DNA from: Flavobacteriales bacterium
GTDB lineage: Bacteria > Bacteroidota > Bacteroidia > Flavobacteriales > Flavobacteriaceae
DNA length: 12,434 nt
NCBI GenBank assembly: GCA_027032855.1
Contig: JALVLX010000107.1
Span: forward strand, 1 to 12,434
Direction of reading: 5' to 3'
A program made the translations under genes and the position numbers. Below the pieces are notes generated by a model. The model saw only the letters and a program-made list of their open reading frames with translations, was not told the origin of the DNA and made no database searches. Shown here one piece after another: positions 6,761-12,434 of the stretch. Position 1 is the first letter of the stretch. Every line of letters starts with the position of its first letter.

Positions 6761-6785
6761 TTCGGTCGCTGAGCTTGTCGAAGCG
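6761..6785. repeat. Short structured repeat with GCTTGTCGAAGC core
   Basis: The core GCTT-GTCG-AAGC (6773-6784) is a small hairpin within a GC-richer 25-base block, set in very AT-rich surroundings. Its complement contains GCTTCGACAAGCTCAGC, a short motif that recurs in intergenic regions of many bacterial genomes. It is probably a dispersed repeat rather than a regulatory site of this gene. Confidence 0.5.
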
Positions 6786-6817
6786 TAACATTCAACTTTC
6801 AACTCAATTTTAATCAT

Positions 6818-6825
6818 TAACTTTG
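6818..6825 (+). promoter_or_regulatory. -7 element of the tripeptidyl peptidase gene
   Basis: TAACTTTG is a perfect TAnnTTTG match 38 bases before the ATG at 6864. The -33 region has TTTC (6797-6800) but no TTG, so the upstream half is weak. The promoter directly follows the repeat cluster. Confidence 0.6.
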
Positions 6826-6863
6826 CAATAAAACAACAAATATTAATTTTTAAATAAATAAAA

Positions 6864-9002
6864 ATGAAAAAACTCTTATACATTTTACTGTTTGTTTTGA
6901 CTTGGCAAACAGGTGCACAAAAAAAAGAACTGACTTTAAGAGATGCGGTATTAGGATATTATAAAGGTTTATATCCGGAATATTTATCGAATGCCCTTTG
7001 GCTAAAAAATACAGATAATTTTATTTACAGAGATGGTGATAAATTGGTCATGAAAAATGCTGATAACCAAGTAGAAAAAACTTTCACATTGTCAGATTTT
7101 TCAAAAGTTATTCCGGATTTAAAGCGTTTACCTTATATTGAAGAAGGAACCGGTCAATATTTTATTTTTACAAAGGATAATGCTAAAATTTTATACGATT
7201 ATAATACAGGTCAAGTAGGAAAAATTTCCTATCCCGAAGAAGCTGAAAATTTGGATTTTAATTCGACTAATAAGCATTTGGCTTATACGATAGATAATAA
7301 TCTGTATATCGCGAATTTAGATGCTGAAAAAATTCCCGTAACAAATAATGTTAATAAGAATATCGTAAGCGGACAAGCTATTGCCAGAAGTGAGTTTGGT
7401 ATTACCAAAGGTACTTTTTGGTCGCCAAAAGTCGATAAATTGGCTTTTTATCAAAAAGATGAAACCAATGTGGCTGATTATCCGTTGGTAGATGTCAGTG
7501 TGACGCCTGCAAAATTGCACAATATCAAGTATCCGATGAACGGATTGGGTAGTGAAGAGCCGGCAGTAGGTATTTATGATTTAACAAGCAAGAAGACCAT
7601 TTATCTTAAACTTTTTACCGGAGCAGGAAAAGAGCATTACGTCACCAATTTGACTTGGCAACCGAATGGCGTTGAGGAAGAAAAATATATTTATTTGGCA
7701 GAAGTCAATCGTGACCAAAATCACATGTGGTTCAACAAATATGATGCACGCACCGGTGCTTTTATCAAAACTTTGTTTGAAGAAACCAATGATAAGTGGG
7801 TAGAGCCTGAGCATCCGGGTTATTTTATCCCGAAAACAAAAGATCAATTTATTTGGTTGAGTGAGCGGGACGGCTTTATGAATCTTTACAAATATAACAC
7901 CGGTGGCAAATTGCTGAAACAATTAACGCACAATAAATGGGTTACGACAGATGTTATAGGTTTTTCAGAAAATGGTAAATACGTTTATATAAGGGGAACG
8001 GGTGATGATGCGCGAGACAGTAAATTGTACAAAGTCAGTACCCGTAACGGCAAAATGACTTGCTTGACACCCAAACAGGGACAACATTTTATTTCGATGA
8101 ACAGCGCAGCGACACATTATATTGATACATACACAAATGTTGATGTGCCGGCGGAAACTTATTTGCAAGATGTTGATTGCGAGAAAAATATATTATTGAA
8201 AAAATCTAAAAATCCGGTTAAAGACTACAATATCAACCCCATTCCGGAGATGTTTACAATTACCGGTGAATATGGCGATAAATTGTATGCGCGTATGTTT
8301 AAACCGGCAGATTTTGATGCTTCAAAAAAATATCCGGTTTTAGTTTATGTTTACGGTGGTCCGCATGCCCAGTTGATTACCAACGAATGGTTAGCAGGTG
8401 CCGGACTTTGGATGCCTTGGTTGGCATCGCAGGGGTATATTGTTTTTACGGTTGACGGTCACGGATCGGCGCATCGCGGTTTTGCTTTTGAAAGTGTCAT
8501 TCATCGTCACTTGGGTAGAGTAGAGATGAAGGATCAATTGCACGGCGTTGATTACTTGAAATCTTTGCCTTATGTGGATGCAAACAGGATTGCTGTTCAC
8601 GGTTGGAGTTTTGGTGGTTTTATGACTTCGTCATTGATGACCACTTATCCTGATGTTTTTACTGCAGGTGTTGCAGGTGGTCCCGTAACCGATTGGAAAT
8701 GGTACGAAGTGATGTACGGCGAACGTTATATGGACAGTTTTCAACAAAATCCGGAAGGTTTTAAAGAAACCAGTGTGTTGAACAAAATTGGAAATCTCAA
8801 AGGACATTTGATGACAATTCACGGCTATCAAGATGATGTCGTAGTCCCGCAACACAACATTGCTTTACACCGCGAAGCTATTAAAAAAGATATTCAAATG
8901 GATTTTTATCTGTATCCGGCTGCCAAGCATAATGTGCGCGGTACCGACAGGGCACACTTAATGGAAAAAGTTTTAAATTATATTATGCAATACAATCAAT
9001 AA
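6864..9002 (+). CDS. ptpA: Prolyl tripeptidyl peptidase (PtpA-like, peptidase family S9)
   Basis: This is an exported serine exopeptidase of 712 residues. By family it should remove Xaa-Xaa-Pro tripeptides from peptides in the periplasm. The signal peptide MKKLLYILLFVLTWQTGA is followed by Gln19. A beta-propeller (DPPIV N-terminal) domain covers about 25-450, and an alpha/beta-hydrolase domain about 470-710. The triad is Ser582 in HGWSFGG, Asp657 in HGYQDDVVV and His689 in AAKHNVRG. The propeller has a single Glu177 in SEFGITKGTFWSP, and the hydrolase domain has Glu615 in WYEVMYGERY. These match the two glutamates that bind the peptide N-terminus in Porphyromonas PtpA, as I recall them (Glu205, Glu636). 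Further PtpA-like blocks are YPMNG, VTNLTW, YLAEVNRDQN and YVYGGPHAQL. Dipeptidyl peptidase IV is the near alternative; it usually has a Glu-Glu pair in the propeller. Confidence 0.88.
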   Translation: MKKLLYILLFVLTWQTGAQKKELTLRDAVLGYYKGLYPEYLSNALWLKNTDNFIYRDGDKLVMKNADNQVEKTFTLSDFSKVIPDLKRLPYIEEGTGQYFIFTKDNAKILYDYNTGQVGKISYPEEAENLDFNSTNKHLAYTIDNNLYIANLDAEKIPVTNNVNKNIVSGQAIARSEFGITKGTFWSPKVDKLAFYQKDETNVADYPLVDVSVTPAKLHNIKYPMNGLGSEEPAVGIYDLTSKKTIYLKLFTGAGKEHYVTNLTWQPNGVEEEKYIYLAEVNRDQNHMWFNKYDARTGAFIKTLFEETNDKWVEPEHPGYFIPKTKDQFIWLSERDGFMNLYKYNTGGKLLKQLTHNKWVTTDVIGFSENGKYVYIRGTGDDARDSKLYKVSTRNGKMTCLTPKQGQHFISMNSAATHYIDTYTNVDVPAETYLQDVDCEKNILLKKSKNPVKDYNINPIPEMFTITGEYGDKLYARMFKPADFDASKKYPVLVYVYGGPHAQLITNEWLAGAGLWMPWLASQGYIVFTVDGHGSAHRGFAFESVIHRHLGRVEMKDQLHGVDYLKSLPYVDANRIAVHGWSFGGFMTSSLMTTYPDVFTAGVAGGPVTDWKWYEVMYGERYMDSFQQNPEGFKETSVLNKIGNLKGHLMTIHGYQDDVVVPQHNIALHREAIKKDIQMDFYLYPAAKHNVRGTDRAHLMEKVLNYIMQYNQ

Positions 9003-9020
9003 AAAATGTAGGGTGATTTT

Positions 9021-9058
9021 ATATCAAATATACTTTGATTAAAGTATAGTTTTAATCA
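9021..9058. other. Overlapping, mutually exclusive hairpins in the peptidase 3' region
   Basis: Three perfect inverted repeats share bases, so only one can form at a time: ATCAAA/TTTGAT (9023-9028 with 9034-9039), TATACTTT/AAAGTATA (9029-9036 with 9041-9048) and TGATTAAA/TTTAATCA (9036-9043 with 9051-9058). All are AT-only or nearly so and therefore weak. They lie between the stop codon and the main terminator. Confidence 0.4.
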
Positions 9059-9060
9059 TA

Positions 9061-9093
9061 AAAAAAAAACGCTCGTTTTCCGGGCGTTTTTTT
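9061..9093. terminator. Bidirectional terminator between peptidase and barrel genes
   Basis: The stem AACGCTCG (9068-9075) / CGGGCGTT (9081-9088) has one G-T pair and a TTTTC loop. It is preceded by an A9 run and followed by a T7 run. It lies between convergent genes and suits both strands. Confidence 0.9.
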
Positions 9094-9109
9094 ATGAATA
9101 TATGAGCTT

Positions 9110-9778
9110 TTAATTTTTCTTTTTCTTTTTTTTAAGAGGCTTTGAAGTAGCATTGCCAAAGTTGATAGAAATATTAAACAAAAAATTTGTTTGTTTTGAA
9201 CCAATAATAACAGTTGGCTGTAAACTCATTCCAAAATGATTAAATATCGGAAATTCAAATGCCGGTGATATGACTAAAGAAATATACTTTTTTTGATACA
9301 TTTTATAAGTGTAATTGGAATTATCAAATAAGTTGCTAAACAAACCACTGTTATCCTTTTTTTTGAAATCATCAGGATATTCAAAAATATTATAATAAAG
9401 TCCGGTCATCAAGTGAACTCTGCTTCTTGTATTTGGAATTTGAATTAAATATCCTCCGGATAATCCATAAGATTTTAGATGTTCCCATACACTATGTATT
9501 TTTTCATCTGATAAGAAGGAATTGGAATAATAAGTAAACGGTGTATTATCACTTTCTCTGGATATATGCCATGTATTAAAACTAATACTGTATTTTTCTT
9601 TAATAAAATAGCTTATTTGTGCATTTAAACCGTTAAAACTTCCGTAGTTTAATCCAATTTTAAGAGACCATTTCGGTGGTTTTTTATACCGGATAGTGTC
9701 GTTTGATATTTGTGCCTGCAAATGGAAAAAATTTAAGCTGAGCAAAAATAAAAATGTGTATAGCGTGTTTGTTTTCAT
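9110..9778 (-). CDS. Exported barrel-like protein with poly-Lys tail, function unknown
   Basis: This 222-residue protein has a signal peptide (MKTNTLYTFLFLLSLNFFHLQA) cleaved before Gln. The mature chain has barrel-like strands (WSLKIGLNYGSFNGLNAQISYF, YGLSGGYLIQIP, VHLMTGLYYNIF, YISLVISPAFEFPIF, MSLQPTVIIGS). NFLFNISINF is the likely last strand, ending in the usual Phe. Unusually, about 13 residues follow it, ending PLKKKKKKN, encoded by an almost pure A/T tract (9110-9133). The start at 9778 is preferred; a TTG two codons upstream lies in frame. I cannot assign a specific function. No exact TAnnTTTG motif is seen upstream, only TGAGTTTG near 9826-9833. Base composition is more AT-rich than its neighbours, which may mean weaker constraint or more recent acquisition. 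Confidence 0.78.
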   Translation of the reverse strand: MKTNTLYTFLFLLSLNFFHLQAQISNDTIRYKKPPKWSLKIGLNYGSFNGLNAQISYFIKEKYSISFNTWHISRESDNTPFTYYSNSFLSDEKIHSVWEHLKSYGLSGGYLIQIPNTRSRVHLMTGLYYNIFEYPDDFKKKDNSGLFSNLFDNSNYTYKMYQKKYISLVISPAFEFPIFNHFGMSLQPTVIIGSKQTNFLFNISINFGNATSKPLKKKKKKN

Positions 9779-9884
9779 AATCAAATAATTTAGTAAAATG
9801 ATATGTAAAATTAGGATAATAACATATCAAACTCAGTTTTTTTTTGACTTTGATGACGTAAATATAAAAAAAATAATAAATTAT

Positions 9885-9918
9885 AAAAAAAACAGCCCGA
9901 AATTTCACGGGCTGTTTT
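9885..9918 (-). terminator. Terminator of the EF-G paralogue gene
   Basis: A perfect 10-bp stem AAACAGCCCG (9890-9899) / CGGGCTGTTT (9908-9917), read on the minus strand, is followed by a T8 run (complement of A 9885-9892). It lies about 30 bases past the stop codon. The plus-strand T run is only four bases, so it acts mainly on the minus strand. Confidence 0.88.
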
Positions 9919-9949
9919 AACTTAAAAATTAAAAAAAATGAAAAAAAAA

Positions 9950-12073
9950 CTATTCTTCGTCTTTTTTGTTTTGTTTAATTAATTCTTCTTGAATATTTTG
10001 TGGCACTAATTCGTAGCCGTAAAATTCAGAAGTAAATGTACCGCGACCTTGTGTCAATGAACGTAAACTTGTTGAATAACGATACATTTCTGCCAGTGGT
10101 ACACGGGCATTGATTTTTTGATATTTACCGGCGGTTTCCATACCCATTATGATAGCACGTCTGCCTTGAAGGTCAGTCATTACGTTACCCATCATTTCTT
10201 CGGGCATTTTAACGGTTACTTCTTGAATCGGTTCTAACAATTTAGGGTTAGCATCAAGGAAAGCTTGTTTAAAGGCGTTGGCTCCGGCTATTTTAAACGA
10301 AATATCGTTAGAGTCAACCGGGTGCATTTTACCGTCATAGACAATCACGCGAACATCACGCACGGGTGATTTTGTTAATGGTCCTGCCTCCATAACTTCC
10401 AAAATACCTTTTTTGATTGAAGGTAAGTAACGGGCATCAATTACACCACCGACAATGGAGTTGATAAATACCAATTTACCACCCCAAGGCAAATCTTCTT
10501 CTTCTTTACCGCGGACGGGGAAGCTATCCGGATCAGGCATACCTTCATAGTAAGGTTCGATTTTTAAGTGTACTTCACCAAATTGTCCGGCACCACCGGA
10601 TTGTTTTTTATGACGGTAACTTGACGATGCGGCACGTTGAATTGTTTCACGATATGAGATACGCGGTTGGTCAAATTCAGCTTTGATACCGTACTCTTTT
10701 TGTAAAATCCAATCAACAATAGCCAAATGCAACTCGCCTTGACAAGATAAAATTTGTTGTTTCATTTCTTTGTCATAGGTAACAATTACAGTAGGATCTT
10801 GGCTGTGGATTTTTTTAAGCGCATCTTGTAATTTTTCTTCTTCGTTTTTGTTGCTGGCTCTTACCACTTTTCTGATACGAGGTGCCGGGAATTGGATAGG
10901 TTTGAAGGTAATTTTATGGTCAGGGTGGTGTAGCGTATCGCTGGTCTCCGTGTTTTTAAGTTTGATAACTGCACCGATATCACCGGCAACCAATTTTTCT
11001 ACAGATTCACGTTGTTTACCGTTGATGATATACAATTGTCCCAAGTTTTCCAATTCTCCTGTACGACCGTTTACCAATTTGTCTCCGGTTTTAACTTCTC
11101 CCGATTTAACTTTGAAATAGGTAATTTTACCGACATTAGGTTCGTACTTGGTTTTAAATACAAACAACGAAGGAGCAGCATCAACTTTAGGTTCGATAAT
11201 CTCTTCTTCCAAACTTTGTTCGGCAGGCATATCCAAAGCCGAAGGCGTTACATTATCAATAAAGCCCATCAAGCGTCCGCTTCCCATGTCGTTTAATGCA
11301 GAAACAACAAAAACAGGGAACAATTCGAGGTTGAGCATACCTTTTTTGATACCCTTTTTCATTTCATCTTCGTTGAGGGTACCTTTATCAAAGAATAATT
11401 CCATTAATTCTTCATCGTTTTCGGCTGCTTTTTCAACCAATTCGTTATGAAGCATTTCGGCCATTTCTTTGTGTTCTTCGGGAATTTCGTGTTTTTCGGG
11501 TTTACCGCCTTCGGGTCCGAAAATGTACATTTTCATCTTCAACACATCGATGATGGCTTGACGACCATCGGGCATTTTGTGAGGAAATTGAATTTTTATG
11601 ACATTTTTACCGGCCAATTCTACGATACTGTTAAATGCTTCATCAAATTTAGCACCCTCATGATCAATTTGGTTGATAACAAAAACGGTAGGTCTGTGAA
11701 AACGTCCGATATAGTTCCAGATAATTTCCGTACCGACTTCCGCACCGTGTTGTCCGTTAATAACAACCAAAGCTGTTTCGGAAACACGCATGGCAGAAAC
11801 AATTTCGCCAATAAAATCATCAAGCCCGGGAGTGTCTATGATATTTATTTTGTAATTACGCCATTCGGTATGCAGTGGAGTGGCAAAAATAGAAGTTTGT
11901 CTTTCTTTTTCAATATCGGTAAAGTCGGAAACCGTGTTTTTTGCTTCTATAGTACCACGTCTGTTTAATAAACCGGCTTCAAATAACATAGTTTCGGCAA
12001 GCGTGGTCTTGCCGCTACCGTGGGCGCCAACAAACGCCACGTTTTTAATGTGCTTATCGTCATAAATTTTCAT
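9950..12073 (-). CDS. Elongation factor G paralogue (EF-G2-like) with altered GTPase motifs
   Basis: This 707-residue translational GTPase-family protein has all five EF-G domains: G about 1-280, II about 302-385, III about 395-470, IV about 471-610 and V about 611-690. The P-loop GAHGSGKT (16-23) is intact. Other G motifs differ from canonical EF-G. Switch I reads ERQTS (57-61) where RGIT is usual, putting Ser at the Mg-binding Thr position. G3 reads DTPGLDDF (80-87) instead of DTPGHVDF, replacing the catalytic His with Leu. G4 reads NQID (134-137) instead of NKxD. Domain IV keeps SGGAGQFG (492-499) and MHPVDS (583-588), the loops that reach the decoding site. The family is not the canonical fusA but resembles Bacteroides EF-G2. 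ATG at 12073 is chosen over an in-frame TTG at 12100 because it starts at MKIYDDKHIKN, as I recall for relatives. It stands alone, away from rpsL-rpsG. Confidence 0.93.
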   Translation of the reverse strand: MKIYDDKHIKNVAFVGAHGSGKTTLAETMLFEAGLLNRRGTIEAKNTVSDFTDIEKERQTSIFATPLHTEWRNYKINIIDTPGLDDFIGEIVSAMRVSETALVVINGQHGAEVGTEIIWNYIGRFHRPTVFVINQIDHEGAKFDEAFNSIVELAGKNVIKIQFPHKMPDGRQAIIDVLKMKMYIFGPEGGKPEKHEIPEEHKEMAEMLHNELVEKAAENDEELMELFFDKGTLNEDEMKKGIKKGMLNLELFPVFVVSALNDMGSGRLMGFIDNVTPSALDMPAEQSLEEEIIEPKVDAAPSLFVFKTKYEPNVGKITYFKVKSGEVKTGDKLVNGRTGELENLGQLYIINGKQRESVEKLVAGDIGAVIKLKNTETSDTLHHPDHKITFKPIQFPAPRIRKVVRASNKNEEEKLQDALKKIHSQDPTVIVTYDKEMKQQILSCQGELHLAIVDWILQKEYGIKAEFDQPRISYRETIQRAASSSYRHKKQSGGAGQFGEVHLKIEPYYEGMPDPDSFPVRGKEEEDLPWGGKLVFINSIVGGVIDARYLPSIKKGILEVMEAGPLTKSPVRDVRVIVYDGKMHPVDSNDISFKIAGANAFKQAFLDANPKLLEPIQEVTVKMPEEMMGNVMTDLQGRRAIIMGMETAGKYQKINARVPLAEMYRYSTSLRSLTQGRGTFTSEFYGYELVPQNIQEELIKQNKKDEE

Positions 12074-12141
12074 AGTTGTATGTTTTTTAAAATTTGACAA
12101 TAAATATAAGCAAAATTCTCTAATAAAAACTTGATGAATAT

Positions 12142-12171
12142 AAAAAAAACGGAGATTTTTTTCAATCTCCG
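12142..12171 (-). terminator. Terminator of the DUF4846-like gene
   Basis: The 8-bp stem CGGAGATT (12150-12157) / AATCTCCG (12164-12171), read on the minus strand, is followed by a T8 run (complement of A 12142-12149). The plus-strand T tract (CTTTTTCTT) is weaker. It separates the DUF4846-like gene from the EF-G paralogue, so the two are probably not one transcript. Confidence 0.85.
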
Positions 12172-12229
12172 CTTTTTCTTGTGAAAATGTTTTGAATAAT
12201 TTATAAGTGTACTTGTTTTTTTTGCATTA

Positions 12230-12434
12230 TTAATCAGCAAACCTTTTTAGTTCGGTTCGTTTAAATGTATATTGCGGCGTATATAATTCTTGTCCTATCT
12301 CTTTCATGGCATACCAAGGGCTTATTTTATCGTTATTAGGATTGATTAAGATTTGTGTTTCTTGTGCCGGCATATAACTTTGTGCCAATAGAAATATTTT
12401 GTCACCATTTGCGTTTTTTGCCATGTCAACTATA
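12230..12434 (-). CDS. DUF4846-like protein, C-terminal part (5' end outside window)
   Basis: The frame is open to the right edge, reading Ile-Val-Asp before the internal Met at 12424, so only the last ~68 residues are present. The segment VDMAKNANGDKIFLLAQSYM continues with PAQETQIL and SPWY. These blocks match my memory of the C-terminal end of the DUF4846 family, whose biochemical function is unknown to me. The visible part ends TFKRTELKRFAD and looks complete at its C-terminus. No catalytic residues can be judged from so small a piece. A hairpin terminator follows about 60 bases later. Confidence 0.7.
   Translation of the reverse strand, partial: IVDMAKNANGDKIFLLAQSYMPAQETQILINPNNDKISPWYAMKEIGQELYTPQYTFKRTELKRFAD

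Larger units (their letters stand above)
6530..6863. other. 334-base gap rich in repeats, no gene
   Basis: The first ~50 bases carry low-complexity direct repeats of the type GAAAATTG (about 6547-6574). Next come two near-identical copies of a roughly 31-base motif flanking a palindromic unit (6580-6717), then a separate short structured repeat (6761-6785). Two AACTTTC copies follow (6757-6763 and 6794-6800). The last ~50 bases contain the promoter and leader of the peptidase gene. I see no open frame of any credible length on either strand. Confidence 0.8.

Noticed and set aside
6580..6785. CRISPR array in the repeat-rich gap
   Set aside because: Only two copies of the longest repeat, 106 bases apart, with internal palindromes and no regular spacers; this fits dispersed intergenic repeats instead.
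7317..8855. Minus-strand open frames opposite the peptidase gene
   Set aside because: Shadows of a complete S9 peptidase with an intact catalytic triad.
6864..9002. Dipeptidyl peptidase IV as primary label
   Set aside because: The propeller lacks the Glu-Glu pair and the sequence blocks fit PtpA better; kept only as an alternative.
9684..9908. Minus-strand open frame overlapping the start of the barrel-like gene
   Set aside because: It runs through the AT-rich upstream gap and its low-complexity residues look non-coding; the frame starting at 9778 has a proper signal peptide.
10848..12065. Several plus-strand open frames of 61-173 codons opposite the EF-G paralogue
   Set aside because: The minus-strand frame has continuous EF-G domain homology over 707 residues; the others are by-products of its codon use.
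9950..12073. Tetracycline ribosomal-protection protein (TetM/TetQ type)
   Set aside because: The domain IV and G-domain signatures and the MKIYDDKHIKN start fit EF-G2-like factors; no resistance-element context is present.

Overview
The window reads as a chromosomal segment of an AT-rich member of the Bacteroidota, most likely in or near the Flavobacteriia. Four lines of evidence point there. First, the promoters carry the Bacteroidota -7 motif TAnnTTTG (TAACTTTG, TATCTTTG, TAAGTTTG, TATTTTTG), and Shine-Dalgarno sequences are absent. Second, the tmRNA encodes a GENN-type tag. Third, signal peptides end in Ala-Gln. Fourth, the proteins are typical of the phylum: a PtpA-like S9 peptidase, small outer-membrane barrels, an EF-G2-like factor and a DUF4846-like protein. 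The region looks like ordinary, compact core chromosome. I see no phage, insertion sequence, CRISPR array or defence island.

Layout, left to right. The 3' part of thyA (+) is followed by a bidirectional terminator and a complete ssrA (tmRNA) gene on the minus strand. A small exported barrel-like protein (+) comes next, then xerD (-), divergent from a second small outer-membrane barrel (+). A 395-residue lipoprotein of unknown function (+) follows, under a promoter that starts inside the preceding terminator. ilvE (-) converges on it across a strong bidirectional hairpin. mnmD (+) diverges from ilvE. A 334-base gap after mnmD is packed with dispersed-type palindromic repeats and ends in the promoter of a prolyl tripeptidyl peptidase-like gene (+). 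A third barrel-like protein (-), an EF-G paralogue (-) and the 3' end of a DUF4846-like gene (-) complete the window. Nearly every gene appears to be its own transcription unit with its own hairpin terminator.

The genes do not form one pathway. Translation and RNA functions recur: tmRNA ribosome rescue, MnmD wobble-uridine modification and an EF-G paralogue. Cell-envelope proteins recur too: three barrels, one lipoprotein and a periplasmic exopeptidase. Metabolism and chromosome maintenance are represented by ThyA, IlvE and XerD.

The most interesting item is the EF-G paralogue. Its GTPase motifs are altered at three classical positions, including catalytic His to Leu in the G3 motif, while the ribosome-contacting domain IV looks intact. 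This resembles the Bacteroides EF-G2 type reported to lack GTPase activity. Second is the repeat cluster upstream of the peptidase gene. I did not find a convincing wholly new system.
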